Below, piece after piece: positions 56,863 to 64,000 of a DNA stretch of 64,000 nucleotides. The notes under the pieces are model-generated. The model saw only the letters and a list, made by a program, of their open reading frames with translations. It searched no databases and was not told the origin of the DNA. The DNA is from Streptomyces dangxiongensis (GTDB lineage: Bacteria > Actinomycetota > Actinomycetes > Streptomycetales > Streptomycetaceae), in the NCBI RefSeq assembly GCF_003675325.1, contig NZ_CP033073.1, forward strand, positions 3,906,001 to 3,970,000, written 5' to 3'. Position 1 is the first letter of the stretch; every line of letters begins with the position of its first letter. The position numbers were made by a program, and so were the translations under genes.

Positions 56863-58008
56863 CGTAAGCCGCCTCCTGCTGTTGCTACTGAGTCCTCCGA
56901 CTCGGTGTCGCCGCCCACTGCGACGGGCGGAGCACCGGGGACCAGTCTGACGCACGGCACTGACAGTAGGTGCCCGTCGGGGTCAAGTCGGTCCGGGGGG
57001 CAGCCGGGCTCGAGACGGCGAGTTGTGCACAGGCCCCGCTTCGAAGCGGTTTCCCAGCTATCTCTAGTCGGGAGTAGTAGTAGGGCCTGTGGATACCGTG
57101 GATAACTACGTTTTCCCAGTTCAGCCCGCGAATTTTATCCACCGGGCCTGTGGGTGGAGCCGGTGGACAACCTGGCCCGTCTGTGGAGAACAAAAAGTTC
57201 TGCACACAGCGCCCACAGGGTGAGGGCAGTTCTCCCCAGTTGTGTCCCCAGGAATACCCGGGTTTCCCACACCCCAATCCGGCAGCATCGTGTGACGCCT
57301 TTCACTCGACGTGGTGACCGGGGTCATCGGGTTGCCGAACAGTGGACAGCCATGTGGAGAAGCGGCCGATCGCTGGGGACAACCGCCCCCAGCCTGTGGG
57401 TTGCCCGTGGACAACTTCGTCCACAGGTTGACGGCCCTCAAGTTGTCCACAGGCTGTGGAGATCGTTCATCCACGAATCCACAGGCCTCTGAGCTGGGCG
57501 GAGGCCGTAGGGCCAGCCTGCCTGTGGACACAGTTCGGGACAACTCCGCGGTCCCCAGGGTGTGGACGGAAGAAAGTCACCGAATCTGTGGAGAGTGGCC
57601 GTAACCCGGCAAGTATTCGAACACCGGATGACAAGGGAGGAACGGCCCACCGGGGTGGGCGGGGCGCCCCGGAAGGCCGGAACACCGACGAACGGCCCCG
57701 GCGAGCGACCACCCACGCCGCCGGAAGCGGGCCTCTGCGAGCGAACGGAGGGGACGGAGGGCGGAGAGAGCCGAGCGGGCCTGCCGGGCGCCGGGCGGTC
57801 CCCCGCCGGGACGGTTCCCGCCCTGTCGATTCGGCCACAGGCACGGCTCCCGCCCCGTCGGCACGGCTCCCGGGGACGGCGCCGGACGTCCGGGGACTGC
57901 GGAGGGCACCCGGGTACGGCGAAGGGCGCCCCGGGATGTGTTCCGGGGCGCCCTCCGTGCCGGTCGGCGTACGGCCCGCCTGCTGGCCTGCCAGGCTGCC
58001 GGGCTGCC
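56863..58008. other. oriC: Chromosomal replication origin oriC between dnaN and dnaA
   Basis: Many 9-mers fit the Streptomyces DnaA box. Same-strand forms: TTGTGCACA 57023, TTATCCACC 57135, TCGTCCACA 57417, TTGTCCACA 57443 (perfect) and TCATCCACG 57467. Complement forms: TGTGGATAC 57088, CGTGGATAA 57097, GGTGGACAA 57162, TGTGGAGAA 57182 and 57353, CGTGGACAA 57406, TGTGGAGAT 57455, TGTGGACAC 57523, TGTGGACGG 57561 and TGTGGAGAG 57587. They are densest in 57400-57480. An AT-richer stretch (CTAGTCGGGAGTAGTAGTAG, near 57064-57083) borders the left part. DnaA should assemble here and unwind the origin. No gene is convincing inside. Confidence 0.95.
57923..57954 (-). terminator. Terminator of dnaA
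   Basis: A perfect 12-bp stem (AGGGCGCCCCGG, 57923-57934, with CCGGGGCGCCCT, 57943-57954) and an 8-base loop, 54 bases after the dnaA stop on the minus strand. It shields oriC from dnaA transcription. Confidence 0.85.
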
Positions 58009-59934
58009 TCAGCCGTTCTTGATGCGGTTCGTCAGCTCGGTGACCTGGTTGTAGATCGAGCGCCGCTCGGCCATCAGCGCGCGGATCTTGCGGTCGGCGT
58101 GCATGACGGTCGTGTGGTCACGGCCGCCGAACTGCGCACCGATCTTCGGCAGCGACAGGTCCGTCAGCTCGCGGCACAGGTACATGGCGATCTGCCGGGC
58201 CGTGACGAGCTGGCGGCCCCGCGAGCTGCCGCACAGGTCCTCGACCGTGAGCCCGAAGTAGTCCGCGGTCGCCGCCATGATGGCCGGCGCGGTGATCTCC
58301 GGCGTCGAGTCCTCGCCGCCGGGAATCAGGTCCTTCAGGACGATCTCGGTCAGGCCCAGGTCCACCGGCTGCCGGTTGAGCGAGGCGAACGCCGTCACCC
58401 GGATCAGCGCGCCCTCCAGCTCACGGATGTTCCGCGAGATCCGGGAGGCGATGAACTCCAGCACCTCCGGCGGCGCGTTCAGTTGCTCCTGCACCGCCTT
58501 CTTGCGCAGGATCGCGATCCGCGTCTCCAGCTCGGGCGGCTGGACGTCGGTGATCAGACCCCACTCGAAACGGTTCCGCAGCCGGTCCTCCAGCGTCACC
58601 AGTTGCTTGGGCGGCCGGTCGCTCGACAGCACGATCTGCTTGTTGGCGTTGTGGAGCGTGTTGAACGTGTGGAAGAACTCCTCCTGCGTCGACTCCTTGT
58701 CCGCCAGGAACTGGATGTCGTCGACGAGCAGGATGTCCATCTCGCGGTACCGCTTGCGGAAGCTGTCGCCCTTGCCGTCGCGGATCGAGTTGATGAACTC
58801 GTTGGTGAACTCCTCCGAGCTCACATATCGCACACGCGTGCCCGGGTAGAGGCTGCGTGCGTAGTGCCCGATCGCGTGCAGCAGATGCGTCTTGCCGAGC
58901 CCCGACTCCCCGTAGATGAACAGGGGGTTGTAGGCCTTCGCCGGCGCCTCGGCGACCGCGACCGCCGCCGCGTGCGCGAACCGGTTCGACGCGCCGATGA
59001 CGAACGTGTCGAACAGGTATTTGGGGTTCAGTCGCGCGGTCGGCTCGCCGGGTCCGTTCGTCTTCGCCGACTGCCCGGCGGGCGGTCCGGGGACACCAGG
59101 CCCGGACATGTCCGGGCGGCCGTGGCCGCCGCGGTGCGCCGACGGGTCGGGCAGCTCGCGGCGGACCGGGTCGCGCTGGTCGTACTCGGTCCGGGAGGAG
59201 TCGTAGTCCGGGCGGGACGGCTCGTAGGGCGCACGCGGGGCGTCGTAGTCGCCGCGCTGCCGCTCGTACGACGGCCGGTCCCTGCCCTGCGGCCGGTAGT
59301 CCTGCGACGGCGAACCGTACGAGTCCCCCCCGGAGCCGTAGCCGTCCTGGGACGACGGCGACGCGTACGGGTCGCGCTCGGGGAAGCCGAGCCGCGGCTG
59401 CTGCCAGCCGTAGTCGTCCTGCGGGGGACGCGGCCAGGCGCCGGGCTCGGGGCGCTGGTACTCCGACGGGTAGGCCGGGCGGGCGGTCGGGAGCTGGTCC
59501 GGCCGGCTCTGCGGGGACTGTTCGCCACGCGGCTCGGTACCCGGGATCTGGTCGGGGCCGCGGTGGCGGCCGTAGCCCTCGTACGGTCCCGAGGGCAGCT
59601 CCGGCTCCTCGTAGCGCGACGCGGGGGCCTGCTGCGGGGTGGGCGCCGGCGGTTCGCCCGCCGAGTCGTCGACGGTGATCGCGATCCGGATGGGCCGGCC
59701 GCACTCGCGGCTCAGGGTCTCACTGACGACCGGCGCGAGCCGGCCCTCCAGTACGCCCTTCGCGAATTCGTTCGGTACGGCGAGCAACGCGGTGTCGGCG
59801 ACCAGCGCCAGCGGCTGGCAGCGTCGGATCCAGTGCTCGTCCTTGGCCTCCACACCCTGACCGCGGCCCTCCCCGAGGAGCTGCTCCAGTACGCGTGGCC
59901 ACACTGCGGCAAGATCGGCAGGTACGTCAGCCAC
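58009..59934 (-). CDS. dnaA: DnaA replication initiator
   Basis: DnaA has 641 aa. Domain I (about 1-95) starts [20 protein letters not shown]. Domain II (about 96-300) is exceptionally long and rich in Tyr, Asp, Pro and Arg (for example [20 protein letters not shown]), as is usual in Streptomyces. Domain III, the AAA+ ATPase, carries Walker [16 protein letters not shown] and Walker [11 protein letters not shown], with SSDRPPKQL as sensor 1. Domain IV binds DnaA boxes through [15 protein letters not shown]. The start is GTG 59934. It runs towards oriC, and its promoter carries two DnaA boxes, so autoregulation is likely. Confidence 0.98.
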   Translation of the reverse strand: MADVPADLAAVWPRVLEQLLGEGRGQGVEAKDEHWIRRCQPLALVADTALLAVPNEFAKGVLEGRLAPVVSETLSRECGRPIRIAITVDDSAGEPPAPTPQQAPASRYEEPELPSGPYEGYGRHRGPDQIPGTEPRGEQSPQSRPDQLPTARPAYPSEYQRPEPGAWPRPPQDDYGWQQPRLGFPERDPYASPSSQDGYGSGGDSYGSPSQDYRPQGRDRPSYERQRGDYDAPRAPYEPSRPDYDSSRTEYDQRDPVRRELPDPSAHRGGHGRPDMSGPGVPGPPAGQSAKTNGPGEPTARLNPKYLFDTFVIGASNRFAHAAAVAVAEAPAKAYNPLFIYGESGLGKTHLLHAIGHYARSLYPGTRVRYVSSEEFTNEFINSIRDGKGDSFRKRYREMDILLVDDIQFLADKESTQEEFFHTFNTLHNANKQIVLSSDRPPKQLVTLEDRLRNRFEWGLITDVQPPELETRIAILRKKAVQEQLNAPPEVLEFIASRISRNIRELEGALIRVTAFASLNRQPVDLGLTEIVLKDLIPGGEDSTPEITAPAIMAATADYFGLTVEDLCGSSRGRQLVTARQIAMYLCRELTDLSLPKIGAQFGGRDHTTVMHADRKIRALMAERRSIYNQVTELTNRIKNG

Positions 59935-60044
59935 AGGGCACGCTCTCTCACAGGTCCCACGAACGTGTGGTCCGGGGGGACGGGTCGGGATCTGAATCGG
60001 GTGGTGAGTGGGACAAGGGAACGAATCGGAGTCCAAGTCCGGCC

Positions 60045-60099
60045 ACGGTAGTCAGCGCGGCGGGTAGGGTTCAAGTTGTTGTCCCCAGCCTGTGGACAG
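60045..60099 (-). promoter_or_regulatory. dnaA promoter with adjacent DnaA boxes
   Basis: On the minus strand TTGAAC (60074-60069) and TACCGT (60050-60045) are spaced by 18 bases. TGTGGACAG (60091-60099) and TTGTCCCCA (60079-60087) face each other just upstream of the -35. This matches the known autoregulated layout of Streptomyces dnaA. Confidence 0.75.
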
Positions 60100-60120
60100 T
60101 GTCTCTCGGCAACCGCCGGT

Positions 60121-60150
60121 TTGACCGGACGGCCCAGCCGCGCGTACCGT
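60121..60150 (+). promoter_or_regulatory. rpmH promoter
   Basis: TTGACC (60121-60126) and TACCGT (60145-60150), 18 bases apart, point to rpmH. The -10 is identical to that of dnaA. The leader to the rpmH start is about 157 bases long. Confidence 0.6.
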
Positions 60151-60313
60151 AACCAGGTCGAGTTGTCGATGGCTGCTGCCGCCTGCCTCCGATGGGCACA
60201 GATCACTTGGGTGATCGGGAAGCGGTGCACTCGGGCGTGAAGCGAGCTACTCGTGGGCGCACGGTGACAGCCAGGACGGCACCCCGCCACTACCTTTCTT
60301 CTGGAGCCCCCGA

Positions 60314-60451
60314 GTGAGCAAGCGCACCTTCCAGCCGAACAACCGTCGCCGCGCGAAGACCCACGGCTTCCGCCTGCGGATGCGTACCCGTGCCGGCCGC
60401 GCGATCCTGGCGAACCGCCGCAGCAAGGGTCGCGCCAGCCTGTCCGCCTGA
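60314..60451 (+). CDS. rpmH: Ribosomal protein L34
   Basis: A short gene of 45 aa reads [20 protein letters not shown] then [20 protein letters not shown] and ends SLSA, the canonical L34 sequence. The start is GTG at 60314 with CTGGAG 7 bases upstream. It is divergent from dnaA and leads the rpmH-rnpA-yidD-yidC-jag-rsmG series. Confidence 0.98.
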   Translation: MSKRTFQPNNRRRAKTHGFRLRMRTRAGRAILANRRSKGRASLSA

Positions 60452-60471
60452 TCCGATCAGGTCATGACATC

Positions 60472-60843
60472 GTGCTGCCCACCGACAACCGGCTGAGGCG
60501 GCGCGAGGACTTCGCGACCGCGGTGCGACGAGGGCGCCGGGCCGGCCGCCCGACACTCGTCGTCCACCTTCGTAGCGGTGCCACGGACCCGCACGCGCCT
60601 GGGGAGAGCGCTCCCCCGACGCGTGCGGGTTTCGTCGTGAGCAAGGCCGTGGGTGGTGCGGTCGTGCGCAACAAAGTGAAGCGCAGACTGCGCCATCTGA
60701 TGCGTGACCGAGTCGCCTTGTTCCCCCCCGGTAGCCTGGTAGTCGTACGAGCGCTGCCCGGATCGGGCGACGCAGACCACGCACAGCTGGCCCGAGACCT
60801 GGACGCCGCCCTACAGCGGCTGCTGGGAGGGGGCGCGCGATGA
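60472..60843 (+). CDS. rnpA: Ribonuclease P protein component
   Basis: This is the protein subunit of RNase P (123 aa), which matures the 5' ends of tRNAs. [20 protein letters not shown] opens it, and the signature [20 protein letters not shown] lies near 66-85. The GTG start is 20 bases after the rpmH stop. It overlaps yidD as ATGA. Confidence 0.97.
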   Translation: MLPTDNRLRRREDFATAVRRGRRAGRPTLVVHLRSGATDPHAPGESAPPTRAGFVVSKAVGGAVVRNKVKRRLRHLMRDRVALFPPGSLVVVRALPGSGDADHAQLARDLDAALQRLLGGGAR

Positions 60844-61211
60844 AGTACCCGCTGCTGGCTCTGATCAAGCTGTACCAGTGGACGATCAGTCCGCTGCTGG
60901 GGCCGGTGTGCAAGTACTACCCGTCGTGCTCCCACTACGGCTACACGGCCATCGACCGGCACGGCGCGGTCAAGGGAACGGCACTCACCGCCTGGCGCAT
61001 CCTCCGGTGCAATCCGTGGTCGCTCGGCGGTGTGGACCATGTCCCTCCGCGTAAGCACCCGCGGTGGCACGAAAGGCTGCGCAACGCCTGGCGCGCACGC
61101 AGGGGCGGGCCCTCCGCCGCCCCGGCCATCGAAGCGAAGCCCGAGAAGCCTGCTTCCGAGCTTCCCCCGAGCCCGGCCGCAGAGACCTCGTCCCATGCCC
61201 AAGGAGCATGA
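60840..61211 (+). CDS. yidD: YidD membrane protein insertion efficiency factor
   Basis: This peripheral membrane protein helps YidC insert membrane proteins. It has an amphipathic start ([20 protein letters not shown]). The family cysteines are in [19 protein letters not shown] (about 24-42) and [15 protein letters not shown] (about 55-69). At 123 aa it is longer than the usual 70-90, because of a Pro/Ala-rich tail of about 45 residues seen in actinobacteria. Confidence 0.96.
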   Translation: MKYPLLALIKLYQWTISPLLGPVCKYYPSCSHYGYTAIDRHGAVKGTALTAWRILRCNPWSLGGVDHVPPRKHPRWHERLRNAWRARRGGPSAAPAIEAKPEKPASELPPSPAAETSSHAQGA

Positions 61212-61214
61212 TTA

Positions 61215-62495
61215 GTGGACACGATTGCCAGCCTCTTCAGCTTCATCACGACACCCGTCTCATGGGTCATCGTCCAGTTCCACACGGTGTACGGCGCCAT
61301 CTTCGGCCCGAACACGGGGTGGGCCTGGGGCCTGTCCATCGTGTCCCTCGTGATCCTGATCCGCATCTGCCTGATCCCGCTCTTCGTGAAGCAGATCAAG
61401 TCGACGCGCGCGATGCAGACGCTCCAGCCGGAGATGAAGAAGATCCAGGAGCGCTACAAGAACGACCGGCAGCGCCAGTCCGAAGAGATGATGAAGCTGT
61501 ACAAGGAGACGGGCACCAACCCGCTCTCCTCGTGCCTTCCCATCCTGGCGCAGTCCCCGTTCTTCTTCGCCCTGTACCACGTGCTCAGCGGCATCGCCTC
61601 GGGCAAGAAGATCGGCGTCATCGACGAGCAGCTGCTCGCCAGCGCCCGACAGGCGCACATCTTCGGCGCCCCGCTCGCCGCGAAGTTCATGGACAGCGCG
61701 GCCACGGTCGAGGCCCTGGGCGCCACGCTGACCGACGTCCGGGTCGTGACCGCGGTCATGATCGTGATGATGTCGTTCTCGCAGTTCTACACGCAGCGTC
61801 AGCTGATGACGAAGAACGTCGACACCACGGTGAAGACGCCGTTCATGCAGCAGCAGAAGATGCTGATGTACGTCTTCCCGGTCATGTTCGCCGTCTTCGG
61901 CATCAACTTCCCGGTCGGTGTCCTCGTCTACTGGCTGACCACCAACGTGTGGACCATGGGCCAGCAGATGTACGTCATCCGCAACAACCCGACGCCGGGC
62001 TCCAAGGCGCAGGCCGCCTACCTGGAGCGTCTGACCAAGCACGTCACCCAGCACGGCAAGATCCGCCGGCGCGGTGAGAAGGCCATCGTCAAGGCGATCG
62101 TCACCAAGGGCCGCGACCGCAACGAGTTCGAGCGCAAGTTCATCAACGCGCTGAACAAGGCCGGTCTCGCCGCTCAGGCCGACGGCACCGTGGTGCGCAG
62201 CTCGGCCCAGGCCGCGGCGCAGACCGAGGACGGCGTGACCACCACCACGGCCGTGACCGACACCGCGGCCCGGCGCCAGCAGCCCAAGCGGCAGAGCAAG
62301 TCCCAGCGGCAGTCCGGCGGGCCCAGGCAGCCGGGCGACGACTCGCCGTCGCTGGAGAAGGCCGACGAGCCGCGTGACGTCAAGCCCGCAGCGGCCAAGC
62401 AGCCCCAGAAGCCCGGCTCCGCCACCCGCAGCAAGGCCCAGTCCGGCCAGCGCAAGGGTGGCCCGCAGCGGCCCAAGTCCCCGTCCAAGAAGTAA
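61215..62495 (+). CDS. yidC: YidC/Oxa1 membrane protein insertase
   Basis: This insertase of 426 aa has an actinobacterial layout without the large periplasmic domain. Its first helix lies at the N-terminus. [20 protein letters not shown] and the coiled hairpin [20 protein letters not shown] follow (about 50-95), then [20 protein letters not shown]. The core helices continue to [19 protein letters not shown] (about 237-255). A long basic Gln/Lys/Ser-rich tail (about 330-426) likely contacts ribosomes. GTG lies 3 bases after yidD. Confidence 0.97.
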   Translation: MDTIASLFSFITTPVSWVIVQFHTVYGAIFGPNTGWAWGLSIVSLVILIRICLIPLFVKQIKSTRAMQTLQPEMKKIQERYKNDRQRQSEEMMKLYKETGTNPLSSCLPILAQSPFFFALYHVLSGIASGKKIGVIDEQLLASARQAHIFGAPLAAKFMDSAATVEALGATLTDVRVVTAVMIVMMSFSQFYTQRQLMTKNVDTTVKTPFMQQQKMLMYVFPVMFAVFGINFPVGVLVYWLTTNVWTMGQQMYVIRNNPTPGSKAQAAYLERLTKHVTQHGKIRRRGEKAIVKAIVTKGRDRNEFERKFINALNKAGLAAQADGTVVRSSAQAAAQTEDGVTTTTAVTDTAARRQQPKRQSKSQRQSGGPRQPGDDSPSLEKADEPRDVKPAAAKQPQKPGSATRSKAQSGQRKGGPQRPKSPSKK

Positions 62496-62510
62496 GAAGG
62501 AGCCCATCCC

Positions 62511-63023
62511 GTGACGGAAGGCACCACCTCCGCCGCTGCCGAGGGTGCAGACACCCTCACCCGCCTGGAGCAGGAGGGTGAGATCGCGGCGGACTACCTC
62601 GAGGGTCTGCTGGACATCGCTGACCTCGACGGCGACATCGACATGGACGTCGAGGCCGACCGCGCCGCCGTTTCGATCATCAGCGACGCCGACAGCCGCG
62701 ACCTGGAGAAGCTGGTCGGCCGGGACGGCGAGGTGCTGGAGGCGCTTCAGGAGCTGACGCGCCTGGCGGTGCACCGGGAGACCGGTGACCGCAGCCGGCT
62801 GATGCTGGACATCGCGGGGTACCGGGCCCGGAAGCGGGCCGAGCTGTCCGAGCTGGGCGCGAAGGCCGCCGCCGAGGTGAAGAGCAGCGGCGAGCCCGTG
62901 AAGCTCGCGCCGATGAGCCCGTTCGAGCGCAAGGTCGTGCATGACGCGGTCAAGGCCGCAGGACTGCGCAGCGAGTCCGAGGGCGAGGAACCGCAGCGGT
63001 TCGTCGTCGTCCTGCCCGCCTGA
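62511..63023 (+). CDS. jag: KhpB/Jag RNA-binding protein (KH and R3H)
   Basis: This RNA-binding protein of 170 aa has a KH domain (about 25-95; GLLDIADLDGDIDMDVEADR, LVGRDGEVLEALQELTRLAV with GRDG as the GxxG loop). A C-terminal R3H domain has GYRARKRAELSELGAKAAAE and SPFERKVVHDAVKAAGLRSE. It lacks the N-terminal Jag domain of Firmicutes. It is coupled to yidC with a 15-base gap, and GAAGGAG precedes GTG. Confidence 0.95.
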   Translation: MTEGTTSAAAEGADTLTRLEQEGEIAADYLEGLLDIADLDGDIDMDVEADRAAVSIISDADSRDLEKLVGRDGEVLEALQELTRLAVHRETGDRSRLMLDIAGYRARKRAELSELGAKAAAEVKSSGEPVKLAPMSPFERKVVHDAVKAAGLRSESEGEEPQRFVVVLPA

Positions 63024-63040
63024 TCGGACCCTCGCGTTTC

Positions 63041-63067
63041 ACCGGCCCCGTCTGTTGAGCAGGCGGG
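63041..63067 (+). terminator. Intrinsic terminator after jag
   Basis: GGCCCCGTCTG pairs with CAGGCGGGGCC (one G-U) around a 5-base loop and is followed by GAATATTTGTC, a U-rich tail. It lies 18 bases past the jag stop, separating rsmG from the upstream operon. Confidence 0.87.
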
Positions 63068-63142
63068 GCCGAATATTTGTCAGCCTGGTGGTTCTGGTGG
63101 CCGGTGTGCGAAGCACCGGCGCTGTACGGAAGGACGGTCCCC

Positions 63143-63859
63143 GTGACGGAGGCAGCGGAGCTTCCCCCCGCACCCGCGCAGGCGCGGGAAGTGTTTGGTG
63201 ATCGCTTCGCGGATGCGGTGCGCTATGCGGAGTTGCTCGCCGAGGCAGGCGTGCAGCGTGGCCTCATCGGCCCGCGGGAGGTGCCCCGCCTGTGGGAGCG
63301 GCACCTTCTCAACTGCGCGGTGCTGTCCGAGGCAGTCCCCGAGGGGGTGACGGTCTGCGATGTCGGCTCGGGCGCCGGCCTGCCGGGTATCCCGCTGGCC
63401 CTGGTCCGCGACGATCTGAACATCACCCTGTTGGAGCCGTTGCTGCGGCGTACCAACTTCCTCAGCGAGGTCGTCGAACTGCTCGGCCTGGACCACGTCA
63501 CCGTGGTGCGCGGCCGTGCCGAGGAAGTCATGGGCAAGTTGCCTCCGGTGCATGTGGTGACCGCTCGTGCGGTGGCTCCGCTGGACCGCCTGGCCACCTG
63601 GGGCATTCCGCTGCTGCGTCCGTACGGCGAGATGCTCGCGCTGAAGGGTGACACGGCCGAGGAGGAGCTGAAAGCCGCGGCCTCGGCCCTCAGCAAGCTC
63701 GGCGCGGTCGAGACGTCGATCCTGCATGTGGGCGAGGGCGTGGTGGATCCGCTGTCCACCGTGGTGCGGGTCGAGGTCGGGGAGAGCCCGGGCGGTGTGC
63801 GCTTCGCGGCCAAGCGTGCGAAGGCGGCCCGCACCGGTCGCGTCCGTCGCCGTCGCTGA
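63143..63859 (+). CDS. rsmG: RsmG (GidB) 16S rRNA G527 methyltransferase
   Basis: This enzyme of 238 aa makes 7-methylguanosine in the 530 loop of 16S rRNA. AdoMet motif I is [20 protein letters not shown] (about 72-91), [17 protein letters not shown] (about 50) is a family block, and [14 protein letters not shown] (about 139) and GEMLALKG follow. Loss of rsmG gives low-level streptomycin resistance and often raises antibiotic production in Streptomyces; the gene here is intact. GTG 63143 has GGAAGGAC upstream. Confidence 0.96.
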   Translation: MTEAAELPPAPAQAREVFGDRFADAVRYAELLAEAGVQRGLIGPREVPRLWERHLLNCAVLSEAVPEGVTVCDVGSGAGLPGIPLALVRDDLNITLLEPLLRRTNFLSEVVELLGLDHVTVVRGRAEEVMGKLPPVHVVTARAVAPLDRLATWGIPLLRPYGEMLALKGDTAEEELKAAASALSKLGAVETSILHVGEGVVDPLSTVVRVEVGESPGGVRFAAKRAKAARTGRVRRRR

Positions 63860-63952
63860 TCCTTCCTGACGACGAGCCGTACTCCACACAAGCTGCCCCT
63901 CTACCGTGCTGCGGAGTGTCGCGGAGGTCCGGTCGCAGGTGCTGTGCATCGT

Positions 63953-63966
63953 GTTTCACGTGAAAC
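63953..63966. promoter_or_regulatory. parS: parS centromere site
   Basis: GTTTCACGTGAAAC is a perfect 14-base ParB-binding palindrome. It lies after rsmG, where parA-parB normally follow just outside the window. ParB bound here organises origin regions during sporulation segregation. Confidence 0.96.
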
Positions 63967-64000
63967 GTCGCTCATTGCTGCACGGCATCATCGGTCGCGG

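Noticed and set aside
57562-60051. 829-codon plus-strand frame across oriC and dnaA
   Set aside because: It is antisense to dnaA and crosses DnaA boxes and a terminator; composition is that of a shadow frame.

Overview
The window is a high-GC actinobacterial chromosome segment and almost certainly Streptomyces. Most codons end in G or C, many genes start with GTG and overlap the previous gene as ATGA, GTGA or TGATG, and the right part carries the gene order dciA-recF-gnd-dnaN-oriC-dnaA-rpmH-rnpA-yidD-yidC-jag-rsmG followed by a perfect parS. The window therefore spans the replication origin and about 57 kb to its left. I see no insertion sequence, prophage, CRISPR array or rRNA operon. There are three tRNA genes: Leu-CAG, Ala-TGC and Ile-GAT.

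Region 1 (1-16.3 kb) is catabolic. It has a truncated MobA-like gene, then a bkd-type 2-oxo acid dehydrogenase operon (E1 alpha, E1 beta, E2; no E3 here) divergent from an Lrp/AsnC regulator. Next come a TetR regulator in an operon with a PaaH-like 3-hydroxyacyl-CoA dehydrogenase, a divergent paaN, a three-gene block (SpoU methyltransferase, HTTM membrane protein, DUF5819 protein) and the phenylacetyl-CoA epoxidase operon paaABCDE. The same inverted-repeat operator lies upstream of bkd, of paaH/paaN and of paaA, so the TetR protein probably controls all three. This suggests one physiological unit, possibly 2-oxo acid (perhaps phenylpyruvate) to acyl-CoA to ring epoxidation. Each of these promoter regions also carries a DnaA-box-like 9-mer.

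Region 2 (16.3-35.7 kb) holds a rhodanese, a J-domain-like coiled-coil protein, a DUF2252 protein and tRNA-Leu. It then carries the conserved signalling and cell-wall operon fhaA-fhaB-PP2C-rodA/ftsW-pbpA-pknB, two class E sortases, pabA with a 53-residue membrane protein, a DUF881 protein, crgA, a rhomboid protease, a cyclophilin, a DUF5324-type protein and tRNA-Ala. A tight cluster of DnaA boxes lies between crgA and the rhomboid gene, about 24 kb from oriC.

Region 3 (35.7-46.7 kb) is less conserved. It has an HTH regulator next to a membrane-anchored Ser/Thr kinase, a secreted cell-surface protein with a 60-bp tandem duplication at its 5' end, a DLW-type micro-protein, a small secreted protein, a GT2 glycosyltransferase, an orphan 3Fe-4S ferredoxin, and a 1435-residue STAND NTPase with a membrane anchor and 14 WD40 repeats. 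The STAND protein is the best candidate here for an unexplored signalling or defence sensor.

Region 4 (46.7-64 kb) is the replication core: tRNA-Ile, a DUF3566 membrane protein, gyrA, gyrB, dciA, recF, gnd, dnaN, oriC, dnaA with a promoter flanked by DnaA boxes, rpmH, rnpA, yidD, yidC, khpB/jag, rsmG and parS.
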